DNA of 64,000 bases from Bog-473 sp963755495 (GCA_963755495.1 CAVWJS010000002.1:186001-250000); one strand, 5' to 3'. Positions 16,752 through 25,856 are shown, counted from the stretch's first letter. Numbers and translations: made by a program. Notes: generated by a model not told the origin, from the sequence alone.

Positions 16752-18596
16752 TCACGAAGGGCTGGCCGAGACACCGACCACATTGCGCCCACCCAGCGGA
16801 GTGGCAGATCCCGAAAAGGCAGCGTCACCCTCATTGAACACGCCGCCGTCAGAGGCCACCAGCCAATAGCCGCCGCCGTCAGGTGTGGGCGCTACGCCGA
16901 CGATGGGACTGTTCAACTTCAACGAGCCAGTCGAACCGTAGAACGGCGCGTCGCCGTAGCTGAAGACGCCGCCGTCAGAGGCCACCAGCCAATAGCCGCC
17001 GCCGTCAGGTGTGGCGGCGATGCCGACGATTGGCTTGTTGAGCTTCAAGGCACCGGCCGAACCATAGAACGCCGCGTCGCCGTAGCTGAAGACGCCGCCG
17101 TCAGAAGCCACCAGCCAATAGCCGCCGCCGTCAGGTGTGGCCGCGATGCCGACAATCGGCTTATTCAGCTTTGTTCCTCCAGCGGAACCGTAGAAGCCGG
17201 CATGTCCATAAGTGAAGACACCGCCGTCAGAAGCCACCAGCCAATAGCCGCCGCCATCAGGTGTGACCGCGATGCCGACAATCGGCTTATTCAGCTTTGT
17301 TCCTCCAGCGGAACCGTAGAAGCGCGCGTCGCCGTAGCTGAACACACCGCCATCTGAGGCCACCAGCCAATAGCCTTGGCCGTCAGGAATCGTGGCGCTG
17401 CCTACGATCGGGCTGTTCAACTTCGTTCCTCCAGCGGAACCGTGGAAGGCGGCGTTGCCGAACGAGAAGACTCCACCGTTCGAAGAGACCACCCAGTAGG
17501 AGTGTCCCGATGGTCCGAAGGGGAAGCTCAACCCCATCAAAACCGGCACGGCCTGATAAGTGGCGATCTGAGAGCCAGTCGTCGTGTCGCCGCCGGGGTA
17601 GAAGAAGGCGCCGGCGTTCGAGCCTGTAACGACCCTAAAGGAAAGAAGCGCCGAAGTCGGGGTGCCTCCGCTCTGGGTGAAGGCCGACTGGTTGATCGGC
17701 ACTCCCATTGCCAACAGTGCCTGCAGCGACAGAGCCGTCGAATCCGGGTCGCTCGTCTCGGGTGCGTCTGCTGCGTTGGGGTAGTAGCCCCAACCGCCAT
17801 CGCTGTCTTGCGTTGCCTCGATGAACTTCACCGCTAGCGCGCCCGCCGCCGTGTTTTGGCTCAGGGCCCCTTGCGCTGCGAGTCCCTGCACCGCCACCGA
17901 GGTCGTGTTCGTGTCGGGACCACCGGAAAGAGCAGGATCGGTGTTGCAAGGGTTATCGGCCTGGTCCTCGATCGGCCAGCCGCCGTCAGAGCATTGCTGG
18001 CTCAACAACCAGCCAGTGGCGGACCCGTTGGCCGCCACGCCTGCAGCGTGGAGCGCAGCCAGTGCGAGGCCCTGGTCGTAGGTGCCCCCGAAATTCGCGG
18101 CCTGGGCGTCAGTTCCGAATAGGCCCGCATTCGGTCCGGTCGTTTGCTCGGTGGCGAGGAGCCGGGCCACCAGGTTGACGCCGCCAAAGTTGGTGGGATC
18201 CTGGCCCAATGCGTGGACAGCCAATATCAGGAGCGCCAGGTTGCCCGGAGCATCAACTCCACTGTCCACGATGTAGCTGTCGGCGTTCGCCCCGAGGTAG
18301 GCAAGTGCGACCTTCGCCTGCGCCAGGTCAACGTTCGCCCCTTCCAGCGCGAGGACCGTGTTCACCGTGGCCGAAAGATCGGCTGGGCCACCCGGCGTGT
18401 CGGTGTCGTAGCCCTGTGGAGTGAGCTGTGCGCCCAGCCACCGTGCGCCAGCCTGGGCCACGGGAACTTGGATCGCGCCCGGTGGTATCGATGCCCCCGC
18501 TCCAGAGCTCAAGAGGGTGGTCAAAGCTCCTCCAGCCAGCGTGGCAGCTAGACCGATTCCAACAGCACCTCGGAAGGTGCGACGGATGATTTGCAT
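16752..18596 (-). CDS. Secreted alpha/alpha-barrel (prenyltransferase/squalene-cyclase-like) protein with WLVASDGG repeats
   Basis: 614 residues from ATG 18596, which has a GAGG site; the frame upstream runs through the riboswitch. A signal peptide (about residues 10-36) is followed by a helical-repeat domain to about residue 340. It has CSDGGWP and TQDSDGGWGYYP, as in prenyltransferase/squalene-oxidase repeats, the same fold as the alpha-domain of intrinsic factor. The C-terminal 250 residues are about six 42-residue repeats of the type PIVGIA-TPDGGGYWLVASDGGVF-YGDA-FYGSAGG, probably a beta-propeller. It is the first gene under the cobalamin riboswitch. A role in extracellular B12 binding is inferred from fold, partner and control. 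Confidence 0.75.
   Translation of the reverse strand: MQIIRRTFRGAVGIGLAATLAGGALTTLLSSGAGASIPPGAIQVPVAQAGARWLGAQLTPQGYDTDTPGGPADLSATVNTVLALEGANVDLAQAKVALAYLGANADSYIVDSGVDAPGNLALLILAVHALGQDPTNFGGVNLVARLLATEQTTGPNAGLFGTDAQAANFGGTYDQGLALAALHAAGVAANGSATGWLLSQQCSDGGWPIEDQADNPCNTDPALSGGPDTNTTSVAVQGLAAQGALSQNTAAGALAVKFIEATQDSDGGWGYYPNAADAPETSDPDSTALSLQALLAMGVPINQSAFTQSGGTPTSALLSFRVVTGSNAGAFFYPGGDTTTGSQIATYQAVPVLMGLSFPFGPSGHSYWVVSSNGGVFSFGNAAFHGSAGGTKLNSPIVGSATIPDGQGYWLVASDGGVFSYGDARFYGSAGGTKLNKPIVGIAVTPDGGGYWLVASDGGVFTYGHAGFYGSAGGTKLNKPIVGIAATPDGGGYWLVASDGGVFSYGDAAFYGSAGALKLNKPIVGIAATPDGGGYWLVASDGGVFSYGDAPFYGSTGSLKLNSPIVGVAPTPDGGGYWLVASDGGVFNEGDAAFSGSATPLGGRNVVGVSASPS
16770..17480. repeat. 126-bp coding repeats (42-residue units), about six copies
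   Basis: The DNA here is a head-to-tail array with a 126-bp period. The segments encoding GYWLVASDGGVF are nearly identical between copies. The same protein repeat occurs in the secreted protein at 50563-52440. The near identity of some copies indicates recent duplication or gene conversion. Confidence 0.85.
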
Positions 18597-18683
18597 GGTG
18601 CCTCTTCCCGGACCTCGGCCCGGGAGCCCGCGTGCAGCGGAGCGTACCGAGCCCCGATCCTTGTGTCTCGACGGTGGGAACTC

Positions 18684-18800
18684 ACCTGCTTTCGAGGTAT
18701 CCCGACTCGATGGCATCGCCTTGTTGGCGCACCATTCACGGTTGCGGACCAGCGTCGGAGTCTCACCGACTTCCCCTCTCAGGCAGTACTACATCAACCC
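18684..18800 (-). ncRNA. Cobalamin riboswitch (B12 element)
   Basis: Read on the reverse strand, the leader has the classic core: GGGGAAGTCGGTGAGACTCC, then GACGCTGGTCCGCAACCGTGA (18737-18776), and a 3' block GAGTCGGGATACC (18696-18709). CTGC and GCAG segments flank it and can close the P1 stem. It lies about 90 nt upstream of ATG 18596. Between them a hairpin (CCCGG/CCGGG, 18607-18624) abuts the ribosome site, which suggests control of translation initiation. Outer boundaries are approximate. This is direct evidence that the operon belongs to B12 physiology. Confidence 0.9.
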
Positions 18801-18890
18801 GTAGGCAGCCCGGGTACGGTAGCACGGCCCCGCCCAGACCCCAAGGGGACAAAGTCGCTCGAAGCTCGAGAAGACGGAGGGGCGTTCGTC

Positions 18891-19049
18891 TTGGATCTGG
18901 CGTGCTTTGCCGGTTGCCTCGAGATGGCGTTTGCCCAGGACATGCGGTCCGAAGCCGTCCCGGGACTTTCGGTGGCTGAGACGCGGCAATACTTGGAGTT
19001 TGTGGCTGACCAACGACTCCTTCGCCTGGGCCTGCCACGAGAGTTTTGA
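18891..19049 (+). CDS. 52-residue ORF resembling the C-terminus of ribonucleotide reductase R2 (NrdB-like)
   Basis: TTG 18891 is preceded by GGAGGGG about 10 bp upstream. The product contains MAFAQDMRSEAVPGLS and RQYLEFVADQRLLRLGLP, which look like the C-terminal end of class I ribonucleotide reductase small subunits. The iron-binding core is absent. The stop overlaps the mutA start (TTGA), the same coupling used elsewhere in this operon. It is either a remnant of nrdB or a retained small protein. The similarity is judged by eye and is short. Confidence 0.4.
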   Translation: MDLACFAGCLEMAFAQDMRSEAVPGLSVAETRQYLEFVADQRLLRLGLPREF

Positions 19050-20947
19050 ACGACGAGTCGCCGTTGCGCTTGGCAGGAGAGTTCCCGCCATCTACGCGTG
19101 ACGAGTGGCGTGCTGGGGTCGACAAGGTGCTCGCCAAGGGCAGGACCGATCTGACCCCAGAGGATCTGGCCACGCGGTTCGAGCGTGAGCTGGTATCGCA
19201 CCTCTATGAGGGAATCGATATCGCTCCGCTCTACACACCCTCCGATGTCTCGTGGGCCAGCATCGAGGGATTCCCCGGTCTCCCTCCTTATGGTCGGGGC
19301 GGCACCCTTTTGGGAGGCAGCCAGGGCGGATGGGACATCAGACAGGTGGTGGATGTAACCCCGTCAGAAGAAGTGGCGGCGGCTGCGCTCGCTCTGGATC
19401 AACTCGAACGCGGGGCAAGCTCTCTTCTGCTGCGCCGAGCCCACGGAGCGCCCGACATCCACCTCGACGTGGACCAGCTCGCGACCGTTCTCGACGGGGT
19501 GTATCTCGACCTCACCACTATCTCCCTCGACGAGTCTCTCGGGCCAGAGGCTCCGTCTGCTCTTCTCACACTGTGGGAGCGCAAAGGGATCAGAGCGGGT
19601 GAAGCCCGAGGGGTGCTGGGGCAGGATCCCCTGGGTTCCTATGCGTCCGACAGGGGGCGGATCGATCTCACCGCGTCCTTGGCCGCGGCCGCCGACACCG
19701 CACAAGAGTGCGTCAGGAGCTACCCCAAAGCCCGGGCCGTCGTGGTCGACGTCACCCGCTACCACGAGGCTGGTTGCTCGGACACCGAGGAGCTCGGATG
19801 CGCCATAGCTACCGGGATCGCCTACCTACGACACCTCGTCGGGGCAGGGTTGGACATCGAGTCGGCGCTCAGTCAGATCGAATTTCGATTCGCCGCCACC
19901 AGCGATCAGTTTCTGACGATCGCCAAGCTGCGTGCGGCTCGACTGTTGTGGTGGCGGGTGGCACAGGCGTCGGGAGCCCAGGTCGGTGCACAGCAGCAGC
20001 ACGTCATGACATCAAGGGCAATGCTCAGTCGCTACGACCCGTGGGTGAACCTCCTCCGCGGCACGATCGCTTGTTTTGCGGCCGGCGTCGCCGGCGCCGA
20101 TGCGGTGACGGTCGAGCCTTACGATCTTCTGGTGGACCCACTTCACCTCAGCGATCTTGGTCGCCGCATGGCGAGAAACACACAACTCGTTCTCATCGAA
20201 GAGTCCCACGCGGCAAAGGTCGTCGATCCCGCTGGTGGTTCGTGGTACGTCGAGTCGTTGACGCGATCCGTGGCCGAAAAGGCGTGGAACTGGATGCAGA
20301 CGATCGAGGAAGCCGGCGGGATACAGGCCGCGCTCGATGCGGGGCTGGTCTCCGAGCGGATTGACCAAACCTGGGAAAAGCGCCTGGCCAATATCGGACG
20401 TCGCGTCGACACGATCACCGGTGTCAGCGACTTCCCCAACGCCCAAGAAGAGATCCCGCCTCCACCCAACGCAGCAGAACGGCCGCCCGGCGGACTACCC
20501 CGGCGGCGCTACGCCGCGCCTTACGAAGATATTCGCCAGCGGGTCGACGCGTATGCCAAAGAGCATGTAACTCGCCCGGCTGTTCTCTTGGTCAACGTCG
20601 GCTCGCCATCCGATTACACCGCCCGCACGACCTATGCCAAGAGCTTCTTCGAGTCGGCCGGCCTGGCCACGGTCGCCCTCGAAGTCGGAGACGACGTCGA
20701 GGCGCAGGTGGCAGAAACCGTCTCCGACGGGGTGCGGTTGGCCTGCCTCTGTTCCTCCGACGCGGTGTATGCCGACACCGGAGCGGAGGTCGCCGCTCAA
20801 CTGGCCCGAGCCGGCTTCGGGCGCCTCTATGCGGCTGGCCGGCGATCGGAACCACTCGAAGAGGCCGGTGTCGAAGAGTTCGTGGGCGTCGGTTGCAACG
20901 TCTTGGACGCGCTCGAGGGCGCACTTTCGATCCTCGGGGTGAGCTAG
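19046..20947 (+). CDS. mutA: Methylmalonyl-CoA mutase small (non-catalytic) subunit
   Basis: 633 residues. The start is TTG 19046, which overlaps a preceding stop. The N-terminus RLAGEFPPSTRDEWRAGV matches MutA proteins, so no upstream part is missing. The central TIM-barrel-like region contains QVVDVTPSEEVA and ESHAAKVVDPAGGSWYVE. The C-terminal third (VLLVNVGSPSDYTARTTYAK) is a degenerate B12-binding-like domain without the DxHxxG motif, as expected for the structural subunit. It pairs with MutB to interconvert methylmalonyl-CoA and succinyl-CoA. It is the first clear gene of the mutA-mutB-meaB operon. The stop overlaps the mutB start (TAGTG). Confidence 0.94.
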   Translation: MNDESPLRLAGEFPPSTRDEWRAGVDKVLAKGRTDLTPEDLATRFERELVSHLYEGIDIAPLYTPSDVSWASIEGFPGLPPYGRGGTLLGGSQGGWDIRQVVDVTPSEEVAAAALALDQLERGASSLLLRRAHGAPDIHLDVDQLATVLDGVYLDLTTISLDESLGPEAPSALLTLWERKGIRAGEARGVLGQDPLGSYASDRGRIDLTASLAAAADTAQECVRSYPKARAVVVDVTRYHEAGCSDTEELGCAIATGIAYLRHLVGAGLDIESALSQIEFRFAATSDQFLTIAKLRAARLLWWRVAQASGAQVGAQQQHVMTSRAMLSRYDPWVNLLRGTIACFAAGVAGADAVTVEPYDLLVDPLHLSDLGRRMARNTQLVLIEESHAAKVVDPAGGSWYVESLTRSVAEKAWNWMQTIEEAGGIQAALDAGLVSERIDQTWEKRLANIGRRVDTITGVSDFPNAQEEIPPPPNAAERPPGGLPRRRYAAPYEDIRQRVDAYAKEHVTRPAVLLVNVGSPSDYTARTTYAKSFFESAGLATVALEVGDDVEAQVAETVSDGVRLACLCSSDAVYADTGAEVAAQLARAGFGRLYAAGRRSEPLEEAGVEEFVGVGCNVLDALEGALSILGVS

Positions 20948-23176
20948 TGCCAAGCTCGCCGATTCCCGACTTCTCCACCCTTCCCTTGGACTTCGATCCC
21001 GCCGACTCCCCCGCCGAGGAGACTTGGCGCGACGCGGTCGAATCGGCCACTGACACGGAACTCTCTGCGCTCGGGTGGGAGTCACCAGAAGGCATCGCTC
21101 TACCGCCGGTCCTGGCGGGCGATGCGCTGGCCGGGCTGGATTTCCTCGACGGCTATCCGGGAGTCGTGCCATTCCTCCGCGGCCCGTATCCAACGATGTA
21201 CGTCAATCAACCCTGGACCATCCGCCAGTACGCCGGCTTCTCCACGGCGGAAGAATCGAACGCCTTCTACCGCCGCAATCTGGCCAGCGGGCAAAAGGGG
21301 CTCTCCGTAGCTTTCGACCTCGCTACCCACCGGGGATACGACAGCGACCATCCCCGCGTCGCGGGCGACGTCGGCATGGCCGGCGTGGCGATCGACTCCA
21401 TCCTCGACATGCGTCAGCTCTTCGATGGCATCCCGCTGGACCAGATGTCGGTCTCGATGACGATGAACGGCGCCGTCCTCCCCGTCCTCGCGCTCTACAT
21501 CCTGGCTGCCGAAGAGCAGGGGGTATCCCCGGCGAAGCTCGCCGGCACCATTCAGAACGACGTGCTCAAAGAGTTCATGGTCCGCAACACCTACATTTAC
21601 CCGCCCGTTCCTTCCATGCGGATCATCTCGGACATTTTCGCCTACACCTCGACCGAGATGCCCAAGTTCAACTCCATCTCCATTTCGGGCTACCACATGC
21701 AAGAAGCGGGCGCCTCGGCTGATCTGGAGTTGGGCTACACCCTGGCCGACGGGGTCGAGTACATCCGCGCCGGCATGGATGCGGGATTGGCCATCGATGC
21801 CTTCGCCCCGCGCTTGTCATTCTTCTGGGCCATCGGCATGAACTTCTTCACCGAGGTCGCCAAAATGCGGGCGGCCCGCCTGCTGTGGGCGAAACTCGTC
21901 AAGCAGTTCTCACCGAACAACGAGAAATCGCTCTCGTTGCGCACCCACTGCCAAACCTCGGGCTGGTCGCTGACCGCCCAGGATGTCTTCAACAACGTGA
22001 TGCGCACCTGTGTAGAAGCGATGGCGGCGACACAGGGTCACACGCAGTCTCTTCATACCAACGCCCTGGACGAAGCCCTGGGCCTCCCCACCGACTTCAG
22101 TGCGCGCATCGCTCGCAACACCCAGCTGTTCTTGCAGTACGAGTCCGGTACTTGCCGCACGATTGATCCCTGGGGTGGCAGCTACTACGTGGAGCGACTC
22201 ACGTACGAGCTGGCCCGCAAAGCATGGGCTCACATTGAGGAGGTCGAGGCAGCCGGCGGCATGACGGCGGCCATCGAGGCCGGGATTCCGAAGCTGCGCA
22301 TCGAGGAGGTCGCCGCCCGGACCCAGGCCCGCATCGACTCCGGACGCCAGGTCGTCGTGGGGGTAAATCGGTTCCGCCTCGACGCCGACGAAAAGATCGA
22401 TGTCCTCAAAGTCAACAACTCGAGCGTACGGGCACAGCAGATCGCCAAGCTGCAGCGACTGCGGGCCGAACGAGACGAAGCAGCATGCCAGGAAGCGCTG
22501 GCCCGCCTCACCGAATCCGCTCGGGCCGCAGCAGTTGGAACCCGCGACAACGGTCTGGACAGCAATCTGCTGAAGCTGGCCGTCGACGCCGCCCGGCAGC
22601 GGGCGTCAGTAGGTGAGATCAGCGATGCGCTCGAGAAGATCTATGGGCGGCATACTGCTTCGATCCGTACGATCTCGGGTGTGTACCGCGCTCGAAGTTG
22701 GTGGGTCCCCTGCTGCTTTGGCCGCGCGCCAGGCTGTCGATGCGTTCGCCGAACGCCACGGCCGGCGACCTCGCATGCTCGTGGCGAAAATGGGACAGGA
22801 TGGCCATGATCGGGGCCAAAAGGTCATTGCCACCGCCTTCGCCGATCTGGGATTCGACGTGGACGTCGGACCTCTGTTCCAAACGCCGGGAGAGGTGGCC
22901 CGACAGGCGGTCGAGGCCGATGTGCACGTGGTCGGCGTGTCATCCCTGGCAGCCGGACACTTGACGCTCGTGCCCGAGCTACGCACCGCGTTGGCGAGCT
23001 TGCACCGAGAGGACATCCTGATCGTCGTCGGTGGCGTGATCCCACCCCAGGATTTCGAGGAGCTGCTGGCGGCCGGGGCCTCTGCAATCTTCCCTCCGGG
23101 AACCGTCATTGCCGACGCCGCACTCGACCTGGTCGAGAAGATCGACGCGCAGCTCGCGCATGGTGACGTGCCTTGA
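20947..23176 (+). CDS. mutB: Methylmalonyl-CoA mutase large (catalytic) subunit, frame-broken
   Basis: Starts at GTG 20947, inside the mutA stop. The catalytic TIM barrel (residues about 60-560) contains PYPTMYVNQPWTIRQYAGFS, AFDLATHRGYDSDHPRV and RTHCQTSGWSLT. After ISGVYR (about 22689) this frame runs into nonsense and stops at 22809. The adenosylcobalamin-binding domain continues one frame over (MLVAKMGQDGHDRGQKVIA with DGHDRG) to TGA 23176. Total length is 3n+1, so one surplus base near 22680-22700 explains it. If the break is real, barrel and B12 domain would be separate chains, as in some archaeal mutases, but no good start precedes the second part. Confidence 0.9.
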
Positions 23177-24183
23177 CTTCCACTATCCGATCGGCGATCG
23201 ACATCGACGAGTACGCCACAGGCGTTCTGGCCGGCGATCGGTCCCACGTGGCCAAGTCCATCACGCTGGTCGAGTCCACCCGAGAGGACCACGCCGAGCT
23301 GGCGCAAGAACTCCTGGTCCGACTGCTCCCTCATACCGGAGGTGCACAGCGCGTCGGAATGACCGGCGTGCCGGGGGCAGGAAAGTCCACGCTGATTGAC
23401 AAGTTGGGCACCTACCTCACCCAGGGCGGTCACCGTGTCGCCGTGTTGGCGGTCGATCCGTCCTCGTCCAGGCGGGGCGGGGCCATTCTAGGGGACAAGA
23501 CCCGCATGAACGCACTGGCCGCTGATCCTGCGGCATTCATCAGACCCTCCCCGGCCGCGGGATCGTTGGGCGGGGTCACCAGGTCGACCCGGGAGGCCCT
23601 TCTCATCGTCGAGGCCGCCGGTTACGACGTCGTGATAGTCGAAACAGTTGGCGTCGGTCAATCGGAGGCGGCCGTGGCCAGCATGGTGGACTGCTTCGTC
23701 ATGTTGATGGTGCCCGGCACTGGTGACTCGTTACAGGGAATCAAGCGCGGCGTGCTGGAGTTGGCAGAGATCATCATGGTGAACAAGGCTGATGGCGACC
23801 AGGCGAGGGAGGCCGAGCGCGTTGCTCGCGAGTTGGCGGATGCACTCCACATGTTCGGCGCGCTCAGCCCATCTTGGGAACCACCGGTGCTCACCTGCAG
23901 CGCCAGAAACGGGACGGGCATCGGACGCCTGTGGGAAGAAGTGGAACGCCATCGCGATGCTCTCACAGCGTCCGGTGAGTTCGAGGAGAAGCGGGACCGT
24001 CAGCTCACTCAGTGGATGTGGGCCATGGTGGACGACCGACTCCTAGGTCGGCTGCGCGCCGATACGGGAGTTCGCGCTCTTGCACCCGCCATCGAGCGCC
24101 AGCTGCGCGATCGAACGATGACACCTGCGCAAGGTGCTCGCCGCATTCTCGAAGAGCTCGACCGAGGTACGGCTACCAGCTGA
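23173..24183 (+). CDS. meaB: Methylmalonyl-CoA mutase-associated GTPase MeaB (ArgK family)
   Basis: 336 residues. Walker A GVPGAGKST at residues 65-73, then VLAVDPSSSRRGGAILGDK (switch region), VETVGVGQSE and the guanine-specificity motif NKAD. MeaB guards loading of adenosylcobalamin into the mutase and reactivates it. The TTG start overlaps the mutB stop as TTGA, which shows translational coupling and supports the downstream mutB frame being translated. The C-terminal dimerisation arm (RQLRDRTMTPAQGARRIL) is complete. Confidence 0.95.
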   Translation: MTSTIRSAIDIDEYATGVLAGDRSHVAKSITLVESTREDHAELAQELLVRLLPHTGGAQRVGMTGVPGAGKSTLIDKLGTYLTQGGHRVAVLAVDPSSSRRGGAILGDKTRMNALAADPAAFIRPSPAAGSLGGVTRSTREALLIVEAAGYDVVIVETVGVGQSEAAVASMVDCFVMLMVPGTGDSLQGIKRGVLELAEIIMVNKADGDQAREAERVARELADALHMFGALSPSWEPPVLTCSARNGTGIGRLWEEVERHRDALTASGEFEEKRDRQLTQWMWAMVDDRLLGRLRADTGVRALAPAIERQLRDRTMTPAQGARRILEELDRGTATS

Positions 24184-24200
24184 GGAAGCGGAGTCCGTGC

Positions 24201-25169
24201 CTACGGGACCAACACCACTCTGCCGAACGCCCTCCGGGATTCGATGTGACGATGAGCGGCTTGCGCATCGGCCAGTGCAAAATGAGAATCAATGACGACC
24301 GGGAATTCGCCGGCCGCCACGCGCGCGATCAACTTCTCGATCATCGCATAGACCCTCGAGGGGTTGCGGATCATCTCGGCGCCCAAGAAGACCCCGTTCA
24401 ACGAAGCGTTCTTGAGCATCAACCCGGAGATGTCCGGTTGTTCTGCGTCGCGGCCGGCCTGACCTACCCAACTCACGCGCCCGCGATAGGCCAACGCCGC
24501 AATGCTCTGCCCAAGCGTTCTCCCCCCGACCGAGTCCACGACAAGGTCGACGCCCTTGTTATCGGTCACGGCCATGACCCGTCCCACGGCGTCGTCGGTG
24601 ACGTAGTTGACCCCGACATCCAACCCGTACTGGCTCAGCCGTGCAAGCCTTTCGTCGCTCGAAGCAGTGCCGATGACCCTTGCACCCGCTGCTTTCGCCA
24701 ACTCAACCACCGCGAGCCCAACCCCGCTCGCTGCAGCCTGCACCAACACGGTTTCACCCCGTTGCAGATGACCGAACTCGAAAAGACAATCGTGCGCCGT
24801 CCCATACTCAACCGGTATGGCTGCGGCCTCGGCGAAGTCGAGGGCTTCGGGGATCGGCCAGACCGTTGCTGCTGGAACGCAGAACAGCTCGGCATGTGAA
24901 CCAGCCCAGGAGAACGCGGTGACGCGCTGGCCGATCTGAAGGTGCTTGACGTTCGCGCCGGTCTGCATGATGACGCCGGCGGCTTGATAACCGACGATGT
25001 GCGGCACCGCTGAGAGGGGACCTCGGGCCCGCCCCAGCACGTCGCCGCCCTGGATTCCTACCGCCCTCACCTCGACCATCACTTGGTCGGGACCGGGTTT
25101 GGGGTCGGGAACCTCCTCGTATCTGAAAACCTCGGGACCGCCGCTCGTGTAGTAAACCGCTGCTTTCAT
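24201..25169 (-). CDS. Quinone oxidoreductase-like zinc-free MDR family NADPH dehydrogenase
   Basis: 322 residues from ATG 25169 (MKAAVYYTSGGPEVF); the frame upstream is not homologous. The N-terminal GroES-like domain carries no catalytic zinc ligands. The Rossmann domain has AAASGVGLAVVELAKAAGA for NAD(P)H binding and VDLVVDSVGGRTLGQ. The family reduces quinones, enones or similar electrophiles. It converges on meaB with 17 bp between stops and is a single-gene unit. The substrate is unknown. Confidence 0.88.
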   Translation of the reverse strand: MKAAVYYTSGGPEVFRYEEVPDPKPGPDQVMVEVRAVGIQGGDVLGRARGPLSAVPHIVGYQAAGVIMQTGANVKHLQIGQRVTAFSWAGSHAELFCVPAATVWPIPEALDFAEAAAIPVEYGTAHDCLFEFGHLQRGETVLVQAAASGVGLAVVELAKAAGARVIGTASSDERLARLSQYGLDVGVNYVTDDAVGRVMAVTDNKGVDLVVDSVGGRTLGQSIAALAYRGRVSWVGQAGRDAEQPDISGLMLKNASLNGVFLGAEMIRNPSRVYAMIEKLIARVAAGEFPVVIDSHFALADAQAAHRHIESRRAFGRVVLVP

Positions 25170-25258
25170 GGGCTTAAGGTAGCGGGGCGCCTCCAACGCG
25201 TCTTCGGCGGTGGCAGGACGGGTGAGATTCGCACGGCGGAGATTGGAAAGGGCCGGGC

Positions 25259-25329
25259 GTGCCTCGGCCGATCCAAAAGTCTCACAAACCCCTTGGCGGC
25301 GGGGTTTGGAGCAAAATCGGCCGAGGCAC
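25259..25329. repeat. Long imperfect inverted repeat (hairpin)
   Basis: A 14-bp perfect arm pair (25259-25272 with 25316-25329) and an inner 7-bp pair (25286-25292 with 25301-25307) enclose an 8-nt loop. It lies between the 5' end of the oxidoreductase gene and the 3' end of the NUDIX gene, both on the reverse strand. It could terminate NUDIX transcription or be a leader structure of the oxidoreductase. No uridine run follows on the reverse strand. Confidence 0.5.
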
Positions 25330-25424
25330 ACCTCCGGCTATTGGCGATCAGGCGGAAGATCGCTGACTCCGTCTATTTCCGAGCGCCGCGATTCTCAAAC
25401 ACGAAATAAGAAAAAAAACCTACG

Positions 25425-25856
25425 TCAGATCAGCGATTCGAGCTGATCATCGGCTGCCATCGAAGACAGAAGGTCGCGGTCGCGGTCGTAGGTCAACAAG
25501 AGTTTGGCGGTCGCAATATCGAGCCATCGGACCTGGTCAACCTCCTCATTGGCCTCAAACGACCCCGCCTCGACCGCCATCACCCAGTACGCCACGACCT
25601 TGGGCCGGCCCTTGCGATCGATGTATTCGGTATGCCCGATGAACCGCAGCAACCGGCAGACGAATCCGGTCTCCTCGGACACCTCTCGTTGGGCTGCCGC
25701 TTCGAACGTTTCGCCCTCTTCGAGCTTCCCCTTTGGATACGACCAGTCCTGATGGATCGGTCGATGCACGAGGGCGATCTGGAGTTGTCCGGCCAGCCGG
25801 CGAACGAGCAAACCACCCGCGGCTTGGACGACATCGGTGGAGTTGTCGAATTCCAT
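25425..25856 (-). CDS. NUDIX hydrolase (MutT-like)
   Basis: 143 residues from ATG 25856 (MEFDNSTDVVQAAGG). The Nudix box is complete: Gly-x5-Glu-x7-REVSEETGF near residues 47-69, preceded by WSYPKGKLEEGE. Such proteins hydrolyse nucleoside diphosphates linked to another moiety. The divergent neighbour is a CYTH-CHAD protein. NUDIX and CHAD proteins often co-occur in actinobacterial polyphosphate/nucleotide loci, which suggests but does not prove a role with dinucleoside polyphosphates or diphosphoinositol-like substrates. Confidence 0.9.
   Translation of the reverse strand: MEFDNSTDVVQAAGGLLVRRLAGQLQIALVHRPIHQDWSYPKGKLEEGETFEAAAQREVSEETGFVCRLLRFIGHTEYIDRKGRPKVVAYWVMAVEAGSFEANEEVDQVRWLDIATAKLLLTYDRDRDLLSSMAADDQLESLI

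Noticed and set aside
16770..17480. Possible CRISPR or non-coding satellite
   Set aside because: The 126-bp period is a coding repeat that keeps the WLVASDGG reading frame in a secreted protein.
18591..19049. A 152-residue protein starting at 18591
   Set aside because: The first 100 codons run antisense through the cobalamin riboswitch and signal-peptide region of the neighbouring gene; only the last 52 codons have protein-like content and a ribosome site.
22680..22700. Programmed ribosomal frameshift in mutB
   Set aside because: No slippery heptamer or obvious downstream stimulatory structure was seen, and five other breaks of the same sign occur nearby, so error is simpler.
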